A DNA stretch of 64,000 nt from Tetrahymena thermophila SB210 (lineage: Eukaryota; Ciliophora; Oligohymenophorea; Hymenostomatida; Tetrahymenidae), in assembly GCF_000189635.1 (NCBI RefSeq), contig NW_002476440.1:204781-268780 (forward strand), read 5' to 3'. Below are positions 13,749 through 27,900 of the stretch, one piece after another. A program made the translations under genes and the position numbers. Every line of letters starts with the position of its first letter. The first letter of the stretch is position 1. The notes under the pieces were generated by a model. The model was not told where the DNA came from. It saw only the letters and a list, made by a program, of their open reading frames with translations, and did not search any database.

Positions 13749-16700
13749 TCAAATAAATTATTCAGTAGAACCAATGTCTATACATTTTTAATGTGGCTTT
13801 TTAAAAAAAAATATTAATTATAATTAAAAAAAATATAAATAAATTACGCTTAAAGAATTAACTTTAGAATAAGTATTTTAAGTAGTCTAATTACTCTAGA
13901 GAATCAAATGATTATTTTTGGCTTAAAGTATCTACTTGTTTTTGATATTCTAAAGATTCTACAGGTTTTTTATATTTTAAATAGTCTGCTTTTTCTTTAA
14001 TTTTTATTGGTATTTTAAGCTTTATCTAAACATCTTGTAGACTAATTTCCATTTCATGTATGCTTTAAATGATACATGCTTAAAGTTAACAAGTTTATTT
14101 AATGATTTTAAAGAAATAATTTTTAATAATTGCTCTTTTACATAAATCATTAATTTAGACTTTGAGCTGCTTAACATTATTCCAATTACTATTAGCAAGA
14201 AACAAAAAAAGAAAAAATAATCGATAAATATTTGAGATATTTCTATCAATCTTTAGGTTTAAGGATTTTAATTTTATATTGCTAATAGAAAAATCTTCAA
14301 TATAATAAGTATATATGATGCTATCTCACACTTTTATATGCTAAATGAAATAAAAGGATTATTCTAGGATATAATTTTTAAATAGAAGCATATTAGTATT
14401 GTTATTGCTAGGATGGCTATATATTGGTTATTTCTAGATAATAAAGTATACAAATAAATGATAGCAATCTTTAAATAAATTCTAACGAATTCCCAATAGT
14501 AATACTTATCTTTTAATTCACCATAGTAATAACCATATTTATATTTTATTATACATTAATCTAATTTTTTCCTATTTTTTTTAATTTACTTTAGAAGCAC
14601 TAATGGGAAAAGAGTCCAAAAACTTAACACTGATAAAGAGAAAGGATAGAGATATTTAACAACACTAGCTTCGTAACATTATATTGTTAAATCAATAGGA
14701 TTATAAAGCTGGCTTCCTATTTCTCTACAAGTAAGTGATTTTGAAAAATAGGATATCTAACTCATTTAAAAGTAAATAAAAATTATATGAAACAGCAAAT
14801 AAAAATGGTATTTTCTTAATCTCACTTTTCCAATATATTCATAAAACTTAAGGGTCAAAGGAATAAAAAATAGTGCTATTATAGGTACCAAAAATTAAAT
14901 TAAGGTATAAAATAGTATTTTATTTAGCTTTTGAATAATACCTTCACTAATAAGACAATCAATTCCCAATTAAATTTATCTATCACCAGATCCAAATATC
15001 TCGTTCAAGAAATTAAAATTAATTGAAATAATTTTTGGTTGTTAAATTAGAATAGAAGATATTTGATAATAGTTTAGAATTATTTTTATGTAAAATCCAG
15101 AATAGTCTGATATACTGTTACTGCTAATTGGAATTATTTTTAATTTTCTCAAATAATAACATGTTTAAGTATACTTAAATTTTTGAACAAAAATATTTAA
15201 AACGTTCAAGAAGTATGCTTCAAACAATATTATTTTTAAAACCAAATAAACCCATTAATTGAGTTTAGGACCGCATATTTAACAAACTCCTTAGGAAATA
15301 GATTCTGAGTAACGTGAACCTTTCCAAATTTCACCTAAAATATCGCATTGCCCACAAATAGGACCCAAGTAGCCAGTTGAGCAATAATTAATACTAAGAG
15401 GATTTTGTGCTTAACACGAGTTTAAAATAGGATCACACTCTATAATTTCATCTGTAAAATTACTTTTTCTCCAGAATCCATTTTTTAAAGATATCTTATT
15501 TCCTTCACACTTAATAGCTGATTCAGGACAATTTATACATCTATTTATATCGCTTCTTCCTTTTATAGACTACTTATAAAGTTAAAGAGGGTCATTTATC
15601 TGATAAGTGCCTTCCAAGCATTAATTACATTAATAAATTTAATCATTTATATATTAAATAACCTCACCTGTTATGCAATTTCTAAAACCAATTGATAATA
15701 GTATTGGTTATTTAACAGCAGAATTTGTATATATTGTCGAATTAACAGAAAATAATAATTCATTACCAGATCCAATTATTTGCAAATCACTAAACTCAAA
15801 AGCTAAACTTTAAGAATTATACTAGTAATAATTTATGATTTGTTGTCCATTAATTAAGCTTTAATTGGATTAAAGACCATAAATTGAAACTTAAATTCTT
15901 TTTAGCTCAGATTCTATTTCGATAGGATACTCATTATTTACCAACATCTCTTTTGAGAAACTCAGAAACCTATTCTAGCTATCAACTATATATATTTTAA
16001 AGTATATAAATCCACCACTTCGAAATTCTTTAATTTCAGCTAATCTAGAAAAACTTTTTTGCAGCTCAAAGGGTAGTATATACATTTAATTTAAATAAAA
16101 TGTGAAAAAATAGGTATTTTTTTTATTATTGTCTGAAATTATAATATTTTATAGATATGATGTGCTATCATTTCCATATATATCTGCTAAATTTTAATAC
16201 ACATTATGTATGAAAGGAAAGCCAAAAGGTAACTGAATCTGACTTTCATCAGTCTAAACAATCCTTAATCCACCCCCAATTAAAGCTCTATTATTTTTGA
16301 TTTTTGTATCAGAATCAAATATTACTTTGCATGATGGTATGTTTTCAAAATACAAAGCTCCACCACTACTTAAGGCAGTATTTTATTCAAATTAGCAGGT
16401 TTTAAAATTTATTATTTATTGAATAGCCTTAAAATATATAGCTCCTCCATTTTATGCTTTATTACCACTAAAATAGCTATTAATAACAGTCACATTCTAA
16501 GATTTCATAATTAAAAATGAACCTTCATTTTGAACATAAGTTAATTTATTTAAATAAACAAAAGAGCTTTAAATAAACAAAATTGATTTTGCAGGAAATA
16601 TATTTTGCTCTATTTTAACATCTATGAAAACTAAAACATCATTCTCTAAAACAGTTGTTTGATTTTCATTAGTGTATGAATTTTAGGTATAGAATAAATG

Positions 16701-19700
16701 TAATTAATTATTTTTTTAAAATGAGCAATAAATTAGATTTATTATTTAGCACTTAGAAAAGGAGAATATTCCATAGTCTTACTATGCTAATACTATTTGA
16801 TTAATATTATTTTTAATTGATAAATTTAAAAGAGTTACATTATAAATGTTTAAAAAACCCATCAAGCTATTTAAATTTGTGTTTTGTACTACAGTTAATT
16901 CAGATATTTAAATGCTATTTACTGAATCAAATTAAAATATTGGTATCTCGTTTATCTGATTAAAATTATTACTCAATATTTCTAGGTTGTAAATTAAAAT
17001 TTATGATATATTATTAAAAAAGAATAAAGAGCTTGCTTAGTTGAGGTTACCTGAGCATTCTCTAAGGTCTTACTAAGATATTTTAATATTTTAAAATATA
17101 ATTTTTTGAACATCTGAAAAGATTATTTTATTACTGCTAAAGCATTAAAAGTTTATTGTAATATTCTAAAAAATAATTTGTTGGGTATTTGAATTCTAAT
17201 TAATATTAATATTTAAATTTGTATTGTCTTAGAAATCTAAATTAAAGTTAGCAAGCTAAAAGATTGGTAGGTTTAGGTTTGAAAAGATATCATTTGATAG
17301 AGGTACAACACTATTCTAAATGTTATATGAAGAAACCACAAATTATCTATTTTAATATTAAGAAATGTATTAGATTGTTTTTTATAGGTCATCACTTGTA
17401 ACTTATAAATAGACATAGCTTTAATAATTTTGTTAATCTATTAAAAAGATTCCATTTATTGACTAAGATTATATTTATTTTGGATAAACAGAATTTAAAC
17501 TTTGCTGAACTTATGCTATTTATGAATTTGATATTAAAAGAGTGCATTCCTAGATTTAATCTTAAGAAAAAGTATCTAAATTATAGTTATTTTCAAAAAT
17601 TCCGTTTTAATGCATACCTATTATTTTTACTGAATTACTTGAAGAATCGAAATGATAATCTAAAATTTTAGGATAAGAATAGTTCTGCTAGGAAACCAAG
17701 TTGAAATTTTCTCCTTGAATTAAGAATAGTTCAAATTTATCTATGAAAAAAATTGCTATAACCTTGTCTGAAACAAAATAATAGTCTATTATTTTATCTT
17801 TAATAAAATTTTTCTTAATAACAGTAAAAAACCGGATGGAAGTGTCAAGATAAAATATATTTATTTAGAAAGCACAAGAAATAAGAATATAATTTTGTTC
17901 TATTTTTAACTTCTTAACTTGGATCGAGGGTAAAAATAGATATTATTCTCGCAATTATTATGAGTAATTCCACACATATGCTTTTTTCTGTCCTAAGAAG
18001 CAAAAAATATATCTTTTATAAGTCTCGTCAACTAAAAATTATACTATGGTAGCATTAGTATCTTCATTGACTAGATTTTTTAAATCTATTTATTAAATTT
18101 ATTATTTATTAGAGGTATTTATTTAGATAATTGTTCCATCACTCGAAACAGCATAAGCTACTTACTCAGTTTCTATAAACTAAATGATTATTATAGAAGA
18201 GCTAAGAGGGCTTTTAAAAGATGCCCAAAATACAAATTATTATTTGTCAACAAGGTTATATAGTAGAACTTATTTATCACTAAATCCTACTAAGAGTAAG
18301 TCTTGTTTCTTATTTAAACTATAAGAAGTTACTAGTTAGGTTGAATTAAACTGAACTGTATTCGCTATTATACCATTTTAAATATTTAAATGTAAAATCT
18401 GTTAGTCATAGGTAAGTATAAGATTATCAGCAATAAATTGCTAGAAATGAATATTATCAAGCTTGTATATATTTGGAAGCATATTATTGAATTTGCTAAA
18501 CTAATACTACTAATAAAATAAAATCGAGTCTTCTAAAGCAATAACTAAAATATCTAATTCTTGATTATATAGCATGTCTACCATTCGAGAACCACTTATA
18601 TCTAACTCAAATTTTAAATAACTTTTAGTGTACCTAAAAATTGTGTTATTATACTTGTTGAAAATTAAGTAGTCAACCTGTAAGTTATTAATAAATATTT
18701 TGGAAAATAAATTATATGGTTCATTTAGCTGAGGATCATAAGGTTATCCTAATATGCTGAGATCAAATGAGTAAAGGGAATTATAATAAATAAAAATATC
18801 ATTTGTAATATTATTATAATAAAAATTCTAAAGTTTAATTTTTGGATCATTGAACTCATTTATTGTGATATAATTTTGAAAAGAATAATTTTTATCTAAT
18901 GAAGATAAATAAAAATTTCCTAAACGATCCATATACATTAGGCAGCTGCTTAAGCTATAATCAAATTAGAAGTCTGTAATATCAATTAATTAACCTTATT
19001 AAGGTGTAGAAGAAAAACTGTTTATTATTTATTTAGTAGAGACATCTAATACAGAAATCTTGTAAGGTGAACTTGATGTTTAAAATAATAAATAATTTAA
19101 AAAGTCAATATAAATATATTTTAAGTTTGAGGAATCATCTTATGGAACACCCAGCTCTGTTAAAGTAAGACTAAGCCTGTCAATTAGAAGTAATTCTATA
19201 AATTTTAAAATTAAAATTAGTATTAAATGTAGACAAACTAGTTACAAATTAAAATTTAATCAAAAAAAGATGAAAATTTAAAAATTTATTTAATAATATT
19301 TTTGATTATTTTAGTAATTAATTTTTTTTTAAAAATAATAATAGGATTGATTTAGGATTTTTTCAAGTTTAATTTATTTTTTAAATAAACTTGGAAGCAT
19401 ATTGATTTTATTTAGGTAAGAAATACTTGCTCTAAAATTTCCAACTCTTAATTTTTAATAATCTCTGAATGTTCTTTAATTAAATTTAAATCTTTGAAAA
19501 ATTAAATATAAATATAGTTTAATATAGAAATAAGTCTAAATACATCAATAATTGGTTACCATTCTTAGGAATTCAAATTATTATTATCTTTTAAAAAGCG
19601 TAAAGGTAATTATTAAAAATTTTTCAAAAAAAATCTCAAAATTTTTAAAATTTAAAAATTAGCTAAAATTTTAATAATTCTTTTGCACACTTAAATTGAG

Positions 19701-22700
19701 GATTTTCAGTGTCCATTTATTGAATAATTGAAAAATAAATTATTAATTAAAGATAAATTGAAATATATTAATTTTTTACTTTTTTAAGATTCACAAATCA
19801 TCACAGATGACTAAAATATGCAGTTATCAATTTATTTTTCTAGTGTCATTTTCTAGTATCCTTAAAAGTTGTAGATTTAAAAATTATCTTGTAGAATAAA
19901 TATATTTTAAAATTATGCATCTACCATCATATTTATTTTGTCCGCTTAACCAAGGTAAACTTTTTAAAAATCTTTTAAGGCTTTATGAAATATAAGTATT
20001 TCATACTCATATTAAATATTAGATTATTGCTAGTACATTTATAAGCATATTAAATAATCTTAAGAGGTTTGGCATGGTTAGTATGATAGATTTTTATATT
20101 TTTAATCTTAGATTGTATAGACTAGTTAAAGCTTTAGATTGAGTATTAAAATGCTATACCCATAAGCGTATATTAGATTATCGCTTTCATCATAAATAAA
20201 TCCTAATAAAAAAATAGTATTTTAAAAAGTAAGAACTGGATTTTTTTATGATAAATCTGTTAGAATTAAATTATTATATTATTAATTGTTAATATACGTT
20301 CTTATCCTAGAAATAATAACTGTATTTTATTTTATAAGAATATTCTAAGTACTTTATGAGTTAGGTAGTTATACTTCTTTATTAGTGAACATATCAATAC
20401 AGGAAAAATCTTTATTCAATGGAATATTTAAAATTATTCCTAACTATTAAATTTGAATAACTTTTGTAATAAAATATTTTCCAATTTAAATTATTTAAGT
20501 TAATCTTGATTTTGGAGATAAAGAAGCAAGCAATAAATTGGTAGAGTCTCCAGCAAAGTAATTAAATGTAAAGTTTAAAGACTTTCTTATGTTTTTAAAC
20601 AAAAAAGGATATTTAGAGATGTCTTTTATTTAATCTATGCGAGTAGTGTTTGTTAAATTTCTTAACATGTTTATATTGTATTCATACATTTTATTATCAC
20701 TAAGGAATTTTATAGAATAAAAATTATTCTATCCATTTGTTATTTATTCTGCTTCCAATATTTGAGATTCGTACGAAATTGTAAAATCCAATTTGGTTAA
20801 AATTTAATTATTATTTTAGATATTAAATAAAAGAAACTCATTTGTTCCTATAAAAATATAAATTGTATCATCATTCAAAACTCTCCTATTAAATAGTATA
20901 TATTATATTTAAAGCTAATTTGTTTAATAAATTAGTGACAAGTTCAAATCATAAATGTTTAAATTGTTGTTGTTATCCACAATTATTATTTAATCTATAA
21001 AGAAGTTATTAACCAATTCATCTTACAAAGAAGAAAATTTTGTCATTATTTTAAAGGAATAACAATTAGAATTATTTAATGAATTTATCTTTTAAATAGA
21101 TTATTTTGTTAAGTCTATTTAATACAAAGTAATATTTAACTGTTTATCGAAATTATATGTCATCAAAACCCTTAAATCATTATTTAAATATATAGTTTTA
21201 AAAGTACTTATATTTGAAAAATCAGAATTACAATTCTCATATAAAACTACCAACTCTTATGAATAGACTCTTAAACATCCATTGGTAGCCATTACGAGCT
21301 TATCATTATTAGTTGCATATTAAACAAATGAAGATCCAATAAATTATAAAATTTTTTATTTAAAGATGTCAATAATTTAAAAATTGGCATAGCTGTAAGC
21401 GATTATTTTATTGTTGAAAAATTTGGTTAATTATTCTATCGGGTAAAGTTATAATGATTTTTTAAATTTACAATTAATTCCATCTGAGCAATCATAAAAA
21501 TTAATTGAATTGAAACCATTTATTTGAATTAATATTGAAGGATAATAAAATAAATCAATTGTTTTATAACTTGAGTATGGACTATTTTACGATAAAACTG
21601 GAGATGGTGTAGGAAAGCTTGAATGAAATTATGTAATTACTTAAATTTATATCAATTACTTTTACTGTAATTAGAGAGTATTCCTTTTAATAATCTAAAT
21701 TGAATCAAGATTTGTACATATTATTTCATTTATAAATTCTATACCATTTGTTGTTATATGCAGGTATTTAATGCTAAAGAAATTTTAGGGGTAGTAATTC
21801 AAAGAAATTTTTTAATTAATTTGATTAAATTTTTACAAATTTGTGTCAAACTAAAAAATTTGTAAATCTTGATTTTCGTAAAGTACAATTAATTAATTTA
21901 CTTTATCCAGTAAGTTACAGATCTCAAAATCTTTAATTTAAGGATTATTTTATATTATTAAATTTGATGAGTTAGTTTTTGTATTATAAAAAATCATCTA
22001 ACTATTTGTACTGATAATCAAAAGCTCAGTTTAATCACTATCTGAAAGATAAAATATTTTAGTTTTTTTAATTGTTTAATTATCAATCACTCTAATTTAA
22101 ATTTGTTGAACTTATTTATTATTTAGATTTATTAATAATATTGATTGGTCAAAACTACCTATGTACATTCCTTGCAAAGATTATGAGAGAATATTAAAAT
22201 AGTTATTATTTTACTAAATTTAAAACTGAAAAATTATTTCATTGCTCAAATTCAAGTTGTTATTATCATTAACAGAAACAATAATCTAATAAACAGAAAC
22301 AGCAGTTTGGGATTGAACAAATAAAAACTAATCAATAAACACAATTGACTATGCATTTATATTTATAGTACAATAATTCTTTGATAAAGAAAAAATTGAC
22401 CTAATTTAGTCATAAAATATCTAAAATGAGATACTTTTAGATAAGACATTGTAAACTAGAAGATATTAGTTCTGCATAGAAATAATTTTAGTTTTAGGGT
22501 TAAAGGAAATCATAGATGATTTATCGAATTAAGATTTGACTCGTGATTCTCTTATGATGTCCCAAATAGATACAGTATTATCGATGCTTATTACAAATAT
22601 GATACCATTTACATTAAATAAATTAATGTCATCTTTTTAAAATTGCAAATTTTTGATAAAATAAAGTTCATTTTTATCATAGACTGATAAAAAACTTGAT

Positions 22701-23122
22701 TGAGCCACGTAATAATCATTTTGATAAATAAAAAAATTTGTGACTTTAGTTTATTTATATCTATTTTAATAAGAATCTATTGAAGATGAGCATTTTAATT
22801 AGCTTTTACATATGTTAGTCTACTTATTTATCCAGCTGGGAGGACTACAAATAGCAACACAATTATTATTTTAGCTTTAAGTATCACTATTTAAATTCTT
22901 ATCATAATATAAATTATTGCCACATTTAGAATAAACACATAGATTTTCTTTGGTATTTAATTCATAGCCTTCATAGCATTCAGTGCATTAATTTTAATTA
23001 TTATCAATAGTTGCATTATTTTATCTAGAACATCCATCCACAGATATTTCATACGCTTAAGCATGGTATTGAATTGATAAAATTAAAGTATAAATATTGA
23101 TAATAGCTGATCTAATTATCAT
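13749..23122 (-). CDS. Giant multidomain membrane protein, paralogue B (complete)
   Basis: Three exons: 23122-19780, 19195-13848 and 13796-13749. The introns are 19196-19779 (584 nt, phase 1) and 13797-13847 (51 nt, phase 0). Together they encode about 2,912 residues and no in-frame TGA was found. The order is signal peptide (1-23), Cys-rich segment from C31, propeller repeats to about 1600, beta-helix, second Cys-rich module with NGFWR, multiple membrane helices including a strongly hydrophobic one after IEISQIF, then a Gln/Lys/Asn tail ending STEQFI. The last exon has only 15 codons but is well conserved in C and E. Intron 1 is about 340-415 nt longer than in the other copies. It is the best reference copy of the family. 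A cell-surface role is inferred from topology; no catalytic motif was seen. Confidence 0.88.
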
Positions 23123-24999
23123 GAACAAAAATTGGAAATGAGGTTTTTGGTTTAAAGGGAAAATATGATTATTTATTTTTAAATGTCTATCTTACTTTTA
23201 ATTTGATATTTTATTAGATTTATTTGTTAAAAAATAATTATTATATTTTTAATTAAAATTGATACACATTTAAATGACATCTCTGTACAGATAAATTATT
23301 AATTATTTCATCTTTTTTGATTGAATTACCCAGTCTTTTTTGATTTTTATGCTTTTCAATTTTATTTCATACAAAATCGAAATTAAAGTGAATGTGAAAT
23401 TAAAAATTAAATTCCTCTTAAATTAATCTGAAAACAGAGCATATGTTACTAATTATTATTTATATTTTTTGTCAATTAAATAAATAAATACTTTCATATA
23501 TTAAAAATTTTTTCAAATTTACTTATATACATAATAGGCATCTAAAAAGCTAGTGTTTAAAATAAATAAAGCGTATGATTTATTAGATTTTATTTAATAT
23601 GATTTTTTTAATTATGTAAATGAATGTGGATTATATAATAACCTATTAAAAAAATTTATAAAAATTATAAAATAATGTAGTTCCTCATATAAAAAGACCC
23701 ATCTAACCCATTTTTGACCCTTGTTCCATAGGCCTTTTAAAATTTGCAAAAAATTGGCCTTAAATAAAAAAGTCTTAATATATGAGGATTTACTGTATTA
23801 TATATTTATTGAGTAAAATTCATTAGAATTGAATTTAATATTTTATTGCTATTTAATCATTGATTTAAATCAATTTATCTTTAAGACTTTGAGCAGCTTT
23901 TAGAGTTCTCACCTAAATAAATAGACGAATCTTATTTACTTTAATTATTTTAATCTTTTTTTCTCTTCATTAACTTTTTACTTTTCAAATTTGTTTGAAT
24001 TTAAAATTCAAGCGTAATCCACTAATTTTCTTTTAATATTATGAGCTGAGGTTAACTGCTAGTAATAAGGAAATAGTCCTTTTTTTACAAAACCTTAAAT
24101 TGTTATTTTAAAAATATTTTATTAAATTTAAGAAATTATGCTCGTGATTTAAAGGTCAGATAACTTAATTTTTAAATTTATTTTAGCAGCGCTAAATACT
24201 AGAGGCTAATTTTTTAAGAATAAAAAGAAAATAAATAAATTTTGATTTATGTAAATGAATCTTATTTCAGAAATCAAAAGAATATATTTGGCTGTTCAGT
24301 TTTTATATTTATAGGCTGTAGGTATTTTAAATTAAATTTTTCCTTCTTTTTCTCATGTTTTAAACACCAATGATTACCATGTAATTATGTAATGCTCTTA
24401 ATTTATAATGACTATATGATGCGTTATGAATTTTTATAATTTCCAAATTTCAAAAGAAATAATCATCGCTTTTCCTAAATTACTTACATCCTTCAGCCAA
24501 TACCAATAAATAAATAAATGTTCTTCTATCTAATTTAATTTATTTTTATTATTAAATGTAAGGTAATAAAATTATCTTTATTTCAGTATTTTAAATATGA
24601 ATTTCTTTAATTAAGCACCTACTAAAAAATAATTTCTTAATTTATGAATAATTAGCATTGAGTAATACTTTAATATATCTAATTGACTGCTCTTAAATCC
24701 ATTTTATAAGTAAAATAAATTTTAGTGTCACTATCAATTAAAATAAATTTTATTTATTAAGTAGAGTTATTTAAATATACTTTTTACATATTATCAAATA
24801 AAAAATTTTGTTGCCAAAATATACAGTTTGTATGAGTTAATTGCATCAAGCAATTTTCTTATTTTTTAGAATATATAGCCAATTTTTTAATCTAAAATTA
24901 TATTATTTTAAAGTTAAGCTTTGTGCAAATATATAATGACATATAATTTATATAAAAAATATTAGTAGTCAAATTTTTTGTTAAAAAACATAAAATTAT
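23123..24999. other. Shortened spacer between genes B and C, 5S array lost
   Basis: Positions 23123 to about 24880 are homologous to the 5' flank of gene A. At about 24880 the sequence jumps directly to the flank found downstream of the giant genes, so the distal flank and a whole 5S array are missing. It also holds a short inverted-repeat element at 23677-23797. No gene is visible. Confidence 0.65.
23677..23797. mobile_element. Short inverted-repeat element, pogo/Tigger-like ends
   Basis: A segment of about 121 bp is present here but absent at the same place upstream of A, C and D. Its ends are inverted copies: GTAGTTCCTCATAT on the left, and TACAGTAAATCCTCATAT when the right end is read on the minus strand. 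The CAGTAA-start and CCTCATAT core resemble pogo/Tigger transposon termini, and a TA borders the right end. It is too short to encode a transposase, so it would be a non-autonomous (MITE-like) copy. The interior is richer in G+C than its surroundings. Confidence 0.6.
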
Positions 25000-27900
25000 T
25001 CAAATAAATTATTCAGCAGAACCAATGTCTATACATCTTTAATGTGGCTTTTTTAAAAAAATATTAATTAAAATTAAAAAAAAATAAATAAATTACGCTT
25101 AAAGAATTAACCTTAGAATACATATTTTAAGTAGTCTAATTACTCTACAGAATCAAATTACTATTTTTAACTTAAAGAATCTACTTGTTTTGGATATTCT
25201 AAAGATTCTATAAATTTTAAATAATTTGCTTTTTCTTTAATTTTTAATGGTATTTCAAGCTTTTTCTAAACATCTTGTAGACTAATTTCCATTTTAGGTA
25301 AGCTTGAAAAGAAACATGCTTATTGTTAAGGAATTTATTTAATGATTTTATAGATATCATTTTTAGTAATTATTCTTTTACAAATACCATTAATTTAGAC
25401 TTCGAACTGCTTAACATTATTCCTATTACTATTAGCAAGAAACAAAAAAAGAAAAAATAATCAATAAATATTTGAGATATTTCTATCAATCTTTAGGTTT
25501 ATGGATTTTAACTTTATATTGCTAATAGAAAAGCCTTCAAAATAATAAGAGTATATGATGCTATCTCACATTTTTATATGCTAAATGAAATAAAAGGATT
25601 ATTCTAAGATATTATTTTAATATAGTAGCCTATTAGTATAGTAATCCCTAGGATGGCTATATATTAGTTATTTCTAGATAATAAAGTATACAAATAAATG
25701 ATAGCAATCTTTAAATAAATTCTAATGAATTCCCAATAGTAATACTTATCTTTTAATTCACCATAGTAATAGCCATATTTATATTTTATTATACACTAAT
25801 CTAATTTTTTCCTGTTTTTTTTAATTTAATTTAGAAATACTAATGGGAAAAGAGTCCAAAAACTTAACACTGATAAAGAGAAAGGAAATAGATATTTAAC
25901 TACACTAGCTTCGTAACATTCTATTGTTAAATCAATAGGATTATAAAGATGACTTCCTATTTCTCTACAAGTAAGTGATTTTGAAAAATAGGATATCTAA
26001 CTCATTTAAAAGTAAATAAAAATTATATGAAAGAGCAAATAAAAGTGGTATTTTCTTAATCTTACTTTTACAATTTATTCATAAAACATAAGAGTCAAAG
26101 GAATAAAAACGAGTGCTATTATAGGTACCAAAAATTAAACTAAGGTATAAAATAATATTTTATTTAGTTTTTGAATAATACCTTCACTAACAAGACAATC
26201 CATTCCCAATTAAATTTATCTATCACCAGATCCAAATATCTCACTCAAGAAATTAAAATTAATTGAAATAACTTTTGGTTGTTAAATTAGTATAGACGAT
26301 ATTTGATAGTAGTTTAGAATTATTTTTATGTAAAATCCAGAATAGTCTTATATACTGTTACTGCTAATTGGAATTATTTTTAATTTTCTCAAATAATAAC
26401 ATGTTTAAGTATACTTAAATTTTTTAACAAAAATATTTAAAACATTCAAGAAGTATGCTTCAAACAATATTATTTTTAAAACCAAGTAAATCCATTAATT
26501 GAGCTTAGGACCACATATTTCGCACACCCCTTTGGAACTAGATTCTGAGTAACGTGAGCCTTTCCAAATTTCACCTAAAATATCACATTACCCACAAGTA
26601 GGTCCTAAGTAGCCAGTTGAGCAATAATTAATATTAAGAGGATTTTGTGCTTAACATGAGTTTACAATAGGATCACACTCTATTATTTCATCAGTTTAGT
26701 TGCTTTTTCTCCAGAATCCATTTTTTAAAGATATTTTATCTCCTACACACTTGATAGCAGATTCAGGACAATTTATACATCTATTTATATCATTTCTTCC
26801 TTTTATAGACTACTTATAAAGTTAGATTGGGTCATTTATCTGATAAGTGCCTTCCAAGCATTAATTACATTAATAAATTTAATCATTTATATATTAAATA
26901 ACCTCACCTGTTATGCAATTTCTAAAACCAATTGATAAGAGTATTGGTTATTTAACAATAGAACTTGTATAAATCGTTGAATTAACAGAAAATAATAACT
27001 CATTACCAGATCCAATTATTTGCAAGTCACTAAACTCAAAAGCTAAACTTTAAGAATTATATTAGTAATAATTTATAATTTATTGTCCATTTATTAAGCT
27101 TTAATTGGATTTAAGACCATAAATTGAAACTTAAATACTTTTTAGTTCTGATTCTATTTCGATAGGATACTTACTATTTACCAGCCTCTCTTTTGAGAAA
27201 CTCAAATACCTATTCTAGCTATCAACTATATAAACCTTAAAATATATGAATTCACCACTTCGAAATTCTTTAATTTCAGCAAATCTTGAAAAGCTTTACT
27301 CAAGCTCCTAGGGTAGAATATTTGTTTAATTTTCATAAAATGTGAAAAAATAGCTATTTTCTTTATTATTATTTGTAATTATAATATTTTATAGATATGA
27401 TGCGCTATCGTTTCCATATATATCAGCTAAATTTTAATGCACATTATGTACGAAAGGAAAGCCATAAGGTAACTGAATCTGATTTTCGTCAGTCTAAACA
27501 ATCCTTAAACCACCCCCAATTAAAGCTCTGTTATTTCTGATTTCTGTATCAGAGTCAAAGATTACTTTGCATGAAGGTATGTTTTCAAAGTACAAAGCTC
27601 CACCACTACTTAAGGCAGTATTTTATTCAAATTAGCAGGATTTAAAATTTATTGTCTATTGAATAGCATTAAAATTTATAGCTCCTCCATTTGGCGCTTT
27701 ATTACCACTAAAGGAGCTATTATTAACAGTAACATTCTAAGATTTCATAATTAAAAATGATCCTTCATTTTGAACATAAGTTAATTTGTTAAAATAAACA
27801 TACGAATTTTAAATAGACAAAATATTTTTTGTTGGAAATTTGTTTTCCTCTATTTTAACATCTTAGAAAATTAAAACATCATTTTCTAAAACAGTTGTTT

